Assembly: GCA_916610825.1 (NCBI GenBank) | Contig: OU744451.1 | Location: 9,119,441-9,183,440 of the forward strand | Reading direction: 5' to 3' | From: Haliclystus octoradiatus | Taxonomy: Eukaryota; Cnidaria; Staurozoa; Stauromedusae; Haliclystidae | Length of the DNA stretch: 64,000 nucleotides | Part shown: positions 12,350 through 23,560 of the stretch, one piece after another | How the letters are laid out: every line of letters begins with the position of its first letter | Position numbering within the stretch: the first letter of the stretch is position 1 | Translations under genes and position numbers: made by a program | Notes under the pieces: model-generated | Told to the model about the DNA's origin: nothing | Seen by the model: the letters and a program-made list of their open reading frames with translations, nothing else | Databases searched by the model: none

Positions 12350-14860
12350 ATTGATCAGAAATATTCCAAAATATGACGTCATAACCTAACGTAATTCTTC
12401 AATTTGATTTGTTGGTTTGTGTGTTTGGAAATTCGAGGATAAACATTTTTCCAAAGTCCTTGTCGAAATTTGACAATAAAATTTTGTCAGAGGCTTCCAA
12501 ACTGAAGAATAGAAGAATAGGAAACTATTGTTACAACGTATAATTAAAGAAATAAAACCAACGAAAGCTGTCTCTTTTTAAGAAAGACTAACATATGGTC
12601 ACCACAGAACAAAAATTAAAACTACTTAAACATGATTTTTAAAATTTATTTGTCTTTCCAAAATCTGTTGAGACAAATTTATTACGTTCCTTAGAACTAC
12701 AGCAACGATTTGATATTGTCCGATTGCGTATTCAGTGAAGTTATTAATAAATAATAATTATGATAATGCAGTTTGATAGCTGAATGAATCTAGTTGTGGT
12801 AAGCTAAACAGTTCATATATCCAAGTGGATGTTGACTAATTTTGGTAAGAGCTAAGATTAGTGAAATTATTTAGATTCGAAGTCAATGAGAAACAAGAAA
12901 AACAGCACTTTGCCCGCATGAGCAGATCATCAGATTATATGAAAGCCGAAGAGAAACAGCAGAGTCATGTTGATGTTTCAGCATCAACGATTCATAACTG
13001 AGGTTGTTGAAATCGAACAACACAAGGACATATTGTTTTCCTTCATTTGTGACTGGGAACCGCAAAAGCAACCTATAGAAAAGATGTTTTTTCATCGCTA
13101 CATAAAAGAAAAATCTAAAATATGAAAAACTACGGTTCTGATGATACTACTGCAGGCCTTAAAGTTAAAATGGCAAATTGATGGATGAACATAAGGTTCT
13201 GGTAACTCTTGTTACACAGTAAGATAATAAGTAGATTTCTCACTTTGTCCGGATTATGACGTCATCAGCTGTCAAAACTTGTTGTGGCCTTTCTATGGCT
13301 TCCTTTTAAGCTCAGTCAGAGTTGTTCTAGAAAATTCTTGAGAAAGTCGGGTGTTTTTAGCTGCTTTTGAAAAGACTGCTTCAGAACACAAACACGAAAA
13401 ACACATGTCAGACAAAAACAGGTTCGTTGCGCAAAAGTTTCCGTTGTTTGCTCAGGGCATAGTTACCCAAATCAGAGATATCGTTGACAAGAAACTATTA
13501 ATAACTATACCAATCTAATTTAATTGGCCTATACCTACCCAAGGAAGGACAGCCAGCTTGAATTGAACTAGGGCTAAGGTAGAGTAGCTATAAAATCAAG
13601 GCCTAACCTGGTCCTGACCCAATATCATTCAGCCGTGAACACTGGTAATTAATTGTAGAAACGTAGGATGATGAAAATAGTATTATGGCAGGGCAGGTAT
13701 AGGTATAGCCTAATTATCAGTTATCACCTTGAATTTCTAACACTATCAGTTGACTTGTCAGTTGTAACTTGTCAGTTGAGTTCGTTGGGTTACAGTTCTT
13801 GTTCTTGCTCTTGATGGACATGCAGACTGCCGTGAATGGCTTATGCATTTTTATTTCAATCCTCAGTGACTGCTTGTGAATTGAATCATTGAATTAAAAC
13901 ATTGATAAACGAATGGAAGTCAAAGTCAGCCATTTAATTTAGTTTACGATGGAATAGAAATCAGCCTCTCTATGTATAATACCAGAACCAAACAGAGACT
14001 AAAAACCTACTTGTGAAACAGCTAGTTATGGTCGTTATACTCAGGTTTAACAACAACATCATTTTGAGCATAGAGTTCATTGGTGGAGAATGCCAAAATA
14101 ATAGGTTGGCGTTTGACGATGATGATTCTGACGGGATTATGGTTATGGTAATGTTTAAAAGTTAGCATTATATAGAGCACTTGCAATTGGCAGCATTGCC
14201 CTTTAATAATAATACATAATCTGCCACCATGGAAATTTGTGGTACCACAATCGATCTTCAACATGTTTACAACGGTGTCAATGGTGCTCAGCTAATTGGA
14301 TTCAATGAGATAACTGTGTATGTATGTATCTCTTGTTCCTCAATTGGTCATATAATTTAGATTACAATTCCATATATTTCATTCTAAAATTCTAAACTTT
14401 CTAAATTAATAAAATGCAAGGACAATTAAAAAATTAATCATTTAATAATAGACAATAATAATAATATATATATTATTTATGAAACTCGTTATTAAAGAAA
14501 TGATTTGGAATGAGATTGTGAATGTAATTTAATTATTAAAAAAAAATTGTTAAGCCTGAAGCACTGCCCTCGAGGCTCAACTCTCCTCTAAAATAGTGCA
14601 GGAGGTCTAGTTCAGGTGGTCTAGTCAGTTCAAAATGACATATATTTCCGCTTGATTGTCCACGTGGGTAATGCGAACCAATCAGAACTGCCTATAGTTC
14701 TTTTAAACAATGGCATAAATGTCACAATGTTTCAATATTCGCATAACACAATTTCAAACGCAACTCATTTTATTTTGATCTGCCTGTGAACAACTTCTAT
14801 TTGTTTCTGAAGTACTTACATCCGGATAGCACAGTTGTACAAGTATATTTGTACTCCTGT
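12350..14860. other. Mostly non-coding stretch between coiled-coil gene and Rh gene
   Basis: No firmly supported gene. It has an ATGACGTCAT palindrome at 13256-13265 and a 43-codon plus-strand frame at 14229-14360 that starts in a perfect GCCACCATGG context. A minus-strand open frame overlaps it (14264-14022). Exons of the minus-strand gene ending at 12040 may be hidden here. Confidence 0.4.
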
Positions 14861-14901
14861 GTTTCACACATGGTAGCTAATACATTGCAATATAAATAAA
14901 T

Positions 14902-17900
14902 ATGGCGAGTGCTGACGGTGGGAAAAAGAAATTTGCAAGTCTTCTATTACTAGTTCAAGCAATATTGTTAATTCTATTCGTAGTATTTGTGGATTATAGC
15001 GATGATGTATTACCAAAAAACTCTGAAAAGCATAAAGGTAGCCACGAAGAGAAATTCCCACGTAAGTTCAACAAAATTTCATTTCAAATTTAACATGTCT
15101 GGAAAAGCGAAGTAACAACAGGCCGGCAAGCTGTTTATTAACACCAAGTAAACAACTATTTTCGTTCTTTTATTTCCTTATTTCAGTTTTTCAAGATGCG
15201 CATATTATGACTTTCCTTGGCTTTGGTTTACTGTTAACATTTCTTCGACGTTATAGCCAAGGAAGTATTATCCATAGTTTTTTAATAGCATCGCTTGTTG
15301 TTCAGTTTGCAACGCTGTTGCAAGGATTTTTCAAAATGCAAAAGGGTAAAGTTCATTTGAAATTAGACAGGTAATTCAAAAACAATTATTTGAAGTTAAA
15401 ATTATGATATTTCGAAAATTGTGTAAGGTAGTAAACGTACTTCTAGTTATCCCGTTTCCTATAACAACAACTCTCGAGTTTGTGGAGGAGATTTAACATC
15501 AAGTATTGAATGTTAAATTTGATAATAATTTAAAGTTTTAAATTTCGACAGGTTAATCAGTCCAATCACGTGCACAAACAATAGCGTATTGCATTGGCAT
15601 TGTTCGAGACTATTTCCAAACATGAATGAAAACGCATAAATCAGATGCATTCACATTCTATACTAAAGTCTGTATTAGAAGAAAAATACTTGCAGATGTG
15701 CCGTGCCAATACTCAACCAGTGATATTTTCTGGAAAAAATAGTGGGGAAAAGCTCGCAATTCTTATAGGGGCTGACGGCCCCTCCTTCTATGGGGTCCAG
15801 GGGCATGCAGCTCTGTAGTGCATTTCAGTATAATCTATTGGGTCATTTAATTATTTTCTTGTTAAAAATGAAGTTAACTATTTGGCCTAATTATTTAATT
15901 CATTTTTACTATTTTGTTTTTAGAATGATTACTGCTGATTATGCAGCAATGGCAGTCATTATATCATTTGGTGCTATTGTCGGCAAAGTTAATTCTCTTC
16001 AATTATTAATATCATCATTAATTGGAACGTTTTGTTTTTCAATGAACGAAGGAATATCAAATAATTATCTATTTTTGGCAGATAGTGGTAAAGCTATGAC
16101 TGTCCATGTATTTGGAGCATGTTTCGGCATTGCTATAGCAAGAGTACTGTTCCGGGCAAGAATTGCAAAGCATCAATTACTATCATCAAGTTATAACTCA
16201 GATATGTTTGCTATGCTTGGTAAGAACAATTTTATGAATTTCATAATGTTTGGCTTTAAGATTAATGACTTTGTTTCTGATTTGCAATCAAATCTGTGTT
16301 AGCCTTTAGAAGGAAAACGGATATATCTAATATTAAGAAATCAATAAAAATTAATATACCAAATTTACCCCTATGGATCTTTTTGAACAGTTCATGAACT
16401 TTTGAATTGTTTTAAGATCTCACAAGCAATGCTTGCACAGTTATGAGCTTTTCAGAAACAATTCACAAACTTTTGAAAAAAAAATTACGATTTCGAAAAC
16501 AAAACGAAAAGCTATCGAAAATATTTGATTTGTTTTACTGAAGAAAAAAACTGCAAATAGAAGAAAAACCTCTGCTATAATCTGAGTTAAAACTTATGGC
16601 TTCTGAACGTTTTTGGAACTCTCTTTTATATGTCAAGATAAATTGAAAACAAATACTGTATCATCATACATTGTATATTAAATTGAAATCCAATTCCTTC
16701 TATTTTGCAAAATATTCTATTTGAAATTGAGCTAAATAAAATATCAGCACATCATTATTGTAAGAGGTATTTAAATATTGTAGTAAAGTAGCAAGGCAAC
16801 TAGATTTATAATGTACAGGCTAAAGAATACGAGCTGGGATTTCATTTCTTGGGCTAGACCAACTTGATAGTTGAAATCCTGTTTTGTTAAAAGTCAACTT
16901 GCCAAGATGTGATGTAGAATCTTTTTTAACATTACACTTCGATATTCTACCTTTTTTCAGGTACAATTATATTGTTTGTATTCTGGCCTAGTTTCAATGC
17001 TTCATTCCATGAAGGGATGGCTCAACATCGTGCAATTATGAACACATACTATGCATTGTGTGCAAGTTGTGTGGCAACAATAGCATTTTCTATTTTATCA
17101 AGTCCATCATCAAAGATTAATATGGTATGTGTAATTGTTTTTATGAAATGAAGTGTAGGACAGATTGTCGCAGGATATATCTGAAATTATCCTGTAATTT
17201 TAGCTTTGTGAATAAATGATGATGCTATGCCAGTTTAAAAAGCAACACAATAAATATGATTACCATGTGTTGCTCTTTTTATACTGTAATGATATAGGCT
17301 GTGCTGGCTGACATTGAGAGAGAAAATTGCAAGGGCTACCCTTCGTAAAAATATGGCAGAGTTCATGAATTGTGCATCAACGTTGAATGGCCGAATTCAT
17401 GGACTTTTCAAGAACATTTCATGGAATTTGGCCATTTATCGTTCATGAACTGTTTTCATAGGGGTACTTTGAGTGTCAGTCAGAGCTCTTGATAAAACAG
17501 GCAGGACCACACAGTGAGACAACATGCGGACGGTGATAACAGTTTACAATAAGGAAATTTACATGGCTCGGCTATGAATCCACACAGATTTAACATTCAA
17601 CACCTCCCCTGCGAAAAAAGTTCATGAGTTCATAAACGTGAAATTGCCCTAAAGTTCATGAACTGTTCAAGAACTTTCAGGCAATTTCACATTCATGAAT
17701 CATGAACTCTTTGTGACTGTTCATGAATCCACAAAAAATGTTCATGAACTGTTCATGAACTCATGGATTTTTATCGCAGGGGCTCTTACACAAGCCAATA
17801 CAGTGTATGATTGCAACTGAGTTTTCAATATTTCTTGTTTGAATTATTCCCAGATGCATCTTCAGAATGCTACTATTAGTGGCGGTGTTGCTGTGAGTGC

Positions 17901-20900
17901 TGTGGCACCTTTAATCATCCAGCCATACGGTTCCTTACTTATTGGTGTTGTATCAGCACTATTAAGTGTCCTTGGCTATCATTATCTAAAGGTATGAAGT
18001 TTGTGTAGTATTTGTGTATTGTACCGGTAATATAATAAAGCATTTGGAAGATAACGCCAGGTTTTTCGTCTCATATTAATTTCAAATGCTCGCGCTCCAG
18101 CAGTGTTGCATAGCAACACGATAATCTTGCTGCTGTATTAAGTATGTATGTAATAAAATATTTTGCTGGAAAAACTACTAAACATCCACACCTAAAAGAC
18201 CAACAATGATTACAAACCAGCTTACCAGTTAATTTGGGTGCCGTGGGTAACCAAAAACCATTAAATGTAGCCCGGCCAGTTTGAATCCTCTTCAAAAGCA
18301 AGATCAATGCAGAGATAACAAAATCATCAAGTAAAAAGAACTGTACCATAGCTACTTTGTGTACTCGTTGACAATGGGGAGCTATGGACCATTCGCCCTG
18401 TCCTTTGTCACAGAAATATCTGGTAGATTGAAACAAGCTACATCTGACCCCCAATCCATAAAACAACTACAGGAGAAAACATCTATAGCAAACCAGAGAG
18501 TTATTGCAGTTAGGGTAATGGAAACTTTCAAAAGTTTTTAATAGAAATGATTAGCCTACATCATAATATTTTATGACTGTTGAGCTGTTTAACATTCATG
18601 AACTGTATTTCACAGTGTTAATTGAAAGTAGACTTTTCCAACTTGAAGTTGAAACAAAAAGCTGAGTACACTTGGGTCAAAATCAATAATCAGAAACCGT
18701 GGCCAACCTTGGCTGGCATGCAGTACTACAAAGACATAACTTTCCCTGTGAAAACAGTTCATGAATGTCAAATGGTTCAATTTTCATCAACTGTTTTTTT
18801 TTTTTTTTTTTGGATTTATCATTTATCCACAAACCGGGTAAGCTTGCAGCTTTTTTCACCGGGTGGTTGGTTAATTTGTTAGTATTTAGAAGCTTGTATG
18901 AGTTTAATAGCCGGATGCCCTTCTTCCTGACGCCAACCTATAGTGTTCCTGACAGGGATTGAAGCCGAGATCCTACGGGCCGTGGTCCAATGCCCTAGCC
19001 ACGTCACCAAGGCCCCGAAAAAAAAATGTTCATACGTGGTTGATGAACAGTTTATAAACAAATCGAAAACAGGCCATTTCAAATTCATGAACTGTTCATG
19101 ATCTCATGATCTTAACTGTTCGTAATCATGATTTTCCTCAGGGGCTACTCTAACTTATACTTTTCAAAATTCCATTAATTCAATACGCTCTTTGTTCTCC
19201 AGGGTAGGCTCTTGAGGCTCAAATTCCATGATACCCGTGGTGTGTTTGCAACACATTTTTTACCAGGATGCTTGAGTGGTATTGCTAGCGCTATTACTGC
19301 ATCCATGGCAACTTATGATTCCTACAGAGTAAGGTATGAATTATTGGTACATATTTACTTGTGTTCTGTGCTTCACTGTTTCGATACCTAATAACGCTGA
19401 TGACTCTCTTTATTCCCTTAACAACTCACTGTAAGAAGCAAACTTGATTTTCCCTTTTCGTTTTTTGAGTAACTTCAACAGTGAACATAGGGAGGGATTG
19501 CTTTTTCCCATTACAACTGTAAACATGTCTTGGTGATTTATGAAGCATCGCAGTGTTCATTGAAGATCAATAAAAGGTTTGTAAATATTGAGTTATTTCA
19601 AGTCCACCAACTGTTCAGCAACGATTCGCAAACTTCTAATAAAACTGGTTATGCAGTATAATTTTTATAGGCGGTTGTTCAGTTCATGAAAGCTTATATT
19701 AGATTCTTAAACATTCCAAAAAATTGATGAACTGCTCAATTTCCAGCATTCATGGTTTGGAATTAACTGAGTGCCCCTGAAAAATACAGTTCACGAGATC
19801 ATGAACTGATCATGAACTAATTAAACGTTTTCGAAGAGGATTGTTTCATGTAATTTATGGGCTGTATTTTTTGAAATAATTTAATGAATTAAGTATTTAT
19901 CAACCACATTATGAATATGAATTTGCTAAATTGTTTGTTGGTCAGCTGTAAATTAATTGTGTCTCTTGGACCCCAGAAAAATAACCTTTTTATTAACATT
20001 TGATAAAAACAGGTTTATTTAGCGCTATTGTATATCCTTTAATTCTTACCCCTGCAATAAAAACAGCTCAGGAGTTCATGAACAGTTCATGAACGTTAAA
20101 TGGCCGCAATTTTAGTGAACTGTTCATGAACTCCTGAACTGTTTTTCTCTGGGTTATATACAGTTGCCATTATTTTTTCTTATTCTAGTCTCTACGAGCT
20201 CTACCCTGGTCGTTCCCCCATTTTAAATACAACAATGTATTTTGATATGAAGAAGTTTGCTCCAGAAATCTTACCTGGCCAAGGGCATGATAGCAAAACG
20301 CAAGCTGGTTTACAAATAGCTGGTCTATTTTGTTCAATTGTTTTTGGTGTGCTAGGTGGAGTGATAACAGGTTATTATTAGCTACATTTGGATCAAATTA
20401 TTTTCAATCTGTATGTAACAGCCATTGATCAAATGATTTGAACTCTCGCTGCGAAAAACAGTTCAGGTGTTCATGAACAGTTCATGAACGTTAAATTGCT
20501 CCAATTTTCCTGAACTGTTCATGAACCCTCACAGACAGTTCATGAACAGTTCAGGAAAATTTGGGGCCATTTAACGTTCATGAACTCCTGAGCTGTTTTC
20601 GCAAGGGCTGTAGACAGGTGTTTTGAAATGCATAATTAATTCTATTGAATAGTGCTATTATGTGCGTTTCTGAAACGGTGACTATAGACAACACCAAATG
20701 AGTACCAACGTGATGGTAGATAGAGTGGTCCAAAAGGAATTGTATTATAGAGAGCTGTGCCGTAGCGCATTGATTGACAATCAAGGCATATCTTCTACAA
20801 GATATGTTAAATTGAACTGTAGTTTCGTGGTGGAAACAAGTAACGAGCATTGAGTATTTAAAATCGTTGCTGTGGGTGAAAAGAGAAACTCCTGGGAATA

Positions 20901-22500
20901 GAAGAGTAATACAGGGCCATACAGGGACCAACATTAAAGAAACACACAGTTATAGAGTTTGAGGCTACGTCACAATTGAATAATTAGAATTAGACATTTT
21001 GCAATACATATGATTAATGTAATCTCTAGTATTCCCCTGCCACAACAGTTCAGGAGTTCATGAACAGTTCATGAAAGTTAAATTGCCCCCCAAATCTTCA
21101 TGAACTGTTCATGAACTGTCCGTGAGGATAACAGTTAATGAAAATTGGGACCATTTAATGTTCGTGAGCTGTTCATGAACTTGTGGACTGTTTTTCATAG
21201 GGATTGTTTTGTTAGTTGATAAAATGTTGAAATTAAGCAAGTGTGGTATGAATGTTACAAATTTAATGATATACTCAAAAGAGTAGCTCACAGCACACTT
21301 TCAATTAACATTCCATTAAAAGTAACTAGATAAATATTATGTTGATATTCTTATAAAATGCGAACCCAAACCAGGCTCATCAATGATATTCGGGTTTTGA
21401 CGAAAGAGACTTTGCTCCAGTAAATATTTGGAATGTGGTTGACTCCAGCCTGTTCAGAATATCATAATGAATAACTTCAGGCCAGGGCAACCTAACCATG
21501 TTCATTTTATACCCTAATATGTAACTTGAGTTTGTTAAATTGGCCTTTCAAAACTACAAAAGTTTCCGACTCGAATCATTATACTCTAGTGTTATAATGT
21601 ATTTATGTAAGCTATAATCTACCTGTTGTGAACGACCATTTTATTGTCTTCATAAAATCGTTCAATGCAGTTTCATTACTTAACACGACTCTCCATTATA
21701 AATGTTACTGATTATTATTTTAGGTTTTCTTATCAAGCAAGAATTCTTTGATCCGTTGGACGAAGATGAAGTATTCAATGATCGTTTTAATTTCGAAGTG
21801 AGTTTATTATTTTGACATTTTATCATTTTTCGATTTTCGACTCTTTGATCAATTTTAACACTTGCCAATTGTTAACTTCCCGGGTGTTTTCCAGGGTCTG
21901 AGGCCATGCTGTCATTTACTAGTGCATTAAATTGCCCGAGTTTGGTTTAAATGAGCTGTGAAAAAGTCAATGAAAAACAGGCTATTTAGCGTTCATGAAT
22001 AGTTCTTGAATAGTTCATGAACTTAACGAACTTTAAAATTGAATTAATTACTTTTAAACGTTCGATGTTTCAATTTGTGATTGGTTGATTTGTACCACAT
22101 GACACCCATTTATGTCATAGTAACGCTCAAAATCATGTTTGTGATTTTATTGCCGTTCGTTTTTTTAATGTTAATTCTAACGATTATGTTATTTAAGACT
22201 ACCCGATTAACTCGATAGGCCGAAAAGTTTGTTGATCAAAATGAAATTTGGAAAAATAAATTTGTGACGTTGGGTTAATAATTTTTCTTTTGTTGTTACA
22301 AACTCGTGGATTTAAATCCTATGAAACCCTTTAACCTGATCGGAGGGGTAACGAGAATGACTCTTTCTGGATGCTTACACTATTTATTTGTTCTGTTATT
22401 CTAGGAGACTGATAATTATTATGATGATGAAAGTACTGAAGTTATAGATGATAAAGATGATAGTTTACATGAAAGTATAGAACAAACGAATTCTGTATAA
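14902..22500 (+). CDS. Rh-type ammonium/ammonia transporter (Rhesus glycoprotein family)
   Basis: Nine exons give 474 residues, a normal length for the family: 14902-15061, 15187-15370, 15924-16219, 16961-17124, 17854-17991, 19203-19333, 20189-20370, 21724-21797 and 22405-22500. All junction phases agree. Motifs in order: FPLFQDAHIMTFLGFG after the first membrane segment and first extracellular loop; MTVHVFGACFGIA with pore histidine H176; DMFAMLGTIILFVFWPSFNA; MHLQNATISGGVAV; HDTRGVFATHFLPG with the second pore histidine H332. The twin histidines fit a working NH3/NH4+ conductor in the plasma membrane, as in RhAG/RhBG/RhCG. The usual CGV before the second histidine is RGV here. The cytosolic C-terminus is acidic (about the last 40 residues). 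I cannot assign it to a particular Rh subgroup. Confidence 0.95.
16371..16485. repeat. GTTCATGAAC inverted-repeat element, degraded copy
   Basis: Starts ACCCCTATGG and contains ACAGTTCATGAACTTTTGAA and ACAATTCACAAACTT, in Rh intron 3. Same family as 20446-20608 but diverged. Confidence 0.45.
17338..17465. repeat. GTTCATGAAC inverted-repeat element
   Basis: Rh intron 4. Ends ACCCTTCGTAAAAA and GTTTTCATAGGGGT, with the GTTGAATGGCC / GGCCATTTATCGTTCATG core typical of the family. Confidence 0.6.
17606..17782. repeat. GTTCATGAAC inverted-repeat element, well-preserved copy
   Basis: Rh intron 4. Terminal inverted repeats CCCCTGCGAAAAA and TTTTTATCGCAGGGG, with several GTTCATGAAC sites between. 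Confidence 0.8.
18743..19144. repeat. GTTCATGAAC inverted-repeat element interrupted by a SINE
   Basis: Rh intron 5. The left half begins CCCTGTGAAAACAGTTCATG at 18743. The right half resumes at about 19020 with ATGTTCATACGTGG and ends GATTTTCCTCAGGGG at 19144. The middle (18794-19017) is a separate SINE. Confidence 0.7.
18794..19017 (-). mobile_element. tRNA-related SINE with poly(A) tail
   Basis: Read on the minus strand, the head is GGGGCCTTGGTGACGTGG followed by CTAGGGC (box A-like). A box B-like GGCTTCAATCCC comes next, then a body with GGCGTCAGGAAGAAGGGCAT and CCGGCTATTAAACTC. An 18-base A tract ends it (seen as T at 18794-18811 on the plus strand). Pol III-type boxes plus the tail indicate retroposition. 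It lies inside an older inverted-repeat element. Confidence 0.75.
19770..19835. repeat. GTTCATGAAC element, half copy
   Basis: Rh intron 6. Starts GCCCCTGAAAAATACAGTTC and has ATCATGAACTGATCATGAAC. Further degraded pieces lie at about 19605-19720. Confidence 0.5.
20049..20153. repeat. GTTCATGAAC inverted-repeat element, compact copy
   Basis: Rh intron 6. About 105 bases with ends CCCCTGC..AAAACAGCTCAGG and CCTGAACTGTTTTTCTCTGGG, flanked on both sides by TTA (possible 3-base target duplication). Confidence 0.8.
20446..20608. repeat. GTTCATGAAC inverted-repeat element, full copy
   Basis: Rh intron 7. Ends CGCTGCGAAAAACAGTTCAG and CTGAGCTGTTTTCGCAAGGG. The internal structure is palindromic: GTTCATGAACGTTAAATTG on the left and CCATTTAACGTTCATGAAC on the right. 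Confidence 0.85.
20690..20930 (+). repeat. SINE-like dispersed repeat, copy 2
   Basis: Opposite orientation to copies 1, 3 and 4. It carries GAGTACCAACGTGATGGTAG, GGTCCAAAAGGAATTGTATT and TGACAATCAAGGCATATCTT, which are diverged versions of strings in the copies at 23262 and 39867. Confidence 0.6.
21034..21202. repeat. GTTCATGAAC inverted-repeat element, full copy
   Basis: Rh intron 7, about 430 bases from the previous copy. Ends CCCCTGCCACAACAGTTCAG and GGACTGTTTTTCATAGGG, with ATT on both flanks. Confidence 0.8.
21945..22030. repeat. GTTCATGAAC element, partial copy
   Basis: Rh intron 8. Contains GAGCTGTGAAAAAGTC, GCGTTCATGAATAGTTC and AGTTCATGAACTT only. Confidence 0.5.
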
Positions 22501-22622
22501 CAACATCAGTCTCTTTATGACGTAACCTCTTATTTCGAATATGGATTAAATAATTAATTGTTTTATTTTATATATTAAGGAATAATGTATAATATACTAT
22601 ATAAGATGTGACTAAATACTCA

Positions 22623-22663
22623 ATATATATATATATATATGGAGAGAGAGAAAGAGAGAGAGA
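22623..22663. repeat. (AT)n(GA)n microsatellite
   Basis: An AT run followed at once by a GA run, just downstream of the Rh stop codon. Confidence 0.9.
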
Positions 22664-23261
22664 TAAATGGAGTTATATCATATATGAAATTTAATTGTAT
22701 TTAGTCAATATTAAAGTAATATATAGTTTAAAATAAATATAGTTATTTTATTTCAAGTACATAATGTAATAGCAAGATGGTTTGGGATATAAATTTATTT
22801 GCAGATGCAAAGTTTTACTAAATCGCTTTATTTTGATACCTATGCGAGCCACATATATAGTCAACCGATCAACATAAACCAAGTTTATTGATTGACTTGT
22901 AGAAGATATATTACACAGCAACAACCACTACAAACCTCTATCAGACCTTCGATAGAACCAAACTCTGGAATCAAGATAAACCGCAACTGCGAATCACTTA
23001 TATTCGAGGGCAGCATTTCTTGAGCGTTATGTTCTGTGTGAGGTGTGCCTCTCTCGGCTATAACTAACCTGCTTATCAGCCCCGAGGTTTGTTTTTATAG
23101 CTATTAACGGGCTATGGCTTCAGAAAAAACCTTGGGGTGGTACGCAGGCTAGGCTATAACGGGAGAATGTGATATACCGGCTGTTAGTAAATATACTGTC
23201 CTTGAATACGAAGGTTATGATTTGATCCACATCCACAATATAGCATTCATATATATGGCAT

Positions 23262-23560
23262 AAAGTAAAGTAATGTAGACGGTGTCGCCCTACCGAAGGC
23301 ACCAGTACCACTCCTCTATTTCTAGATGAGTGACTTTTTTCGCTGAGAGCATTGATTTTAAACGCTCTTTGTTGATCTCAACCGTGATACTGCAGATCAA
23401 TTTCAACATATTTCATGGCAGATAGGTCTTGATGCGCCGCAGCTACTCACAATGCAATTCCCTCTGGACCATTCCATCCGCCATCCTCAGATGGTACTCA
23501 TTTGATGTTTCAGATAAAGTCAAGGCTGAGTTGACCTTAGGGGAATTTGAACCACGGTCA
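23262..23560 (-). repeat. SINE-like dispersed repeat, copy 3 (long copy)
   Basis: Nearly the same as 39867-40175. On the minus strand it opens near CCGTGGTTCAAATTCC, a box B-like string. It continues with AAGGTCAACTCAGCCTTGAC and GAGTACCATCTGAGGATGGC, and ends CGGTAGGGCGACACCGTC. The pol III-like box suggests a SINE; box A was not confirmed. Confidence 0.7.

Noticed and set aside
13257-13264. Second TGACGTCA palindrome as a promoter of a new gene
   Set aside because: No coding exon could be tied to it; it may be chance.
14022-14264. 80-codon minus-strand frame as an exon of the gene ending at 12040
   Set aside because: Possible, but no acceptor and donor pair gave a stop-free chain to 12331 or from 14820, so it was not annotated as coding.
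15790-15923. ATG-led extension upstream of Rh exon 3
   Set aside because: It is intron read into the exon. The acceptor TTTTTAG|AATG at 15923 gives the correct Rh sequence and phase.
18071-18466. 131-codon minus-strand frame in Rh intron 5
   Set aside because: No domain match by eye and intron location; composition is like the surrounding non-coding DNA.
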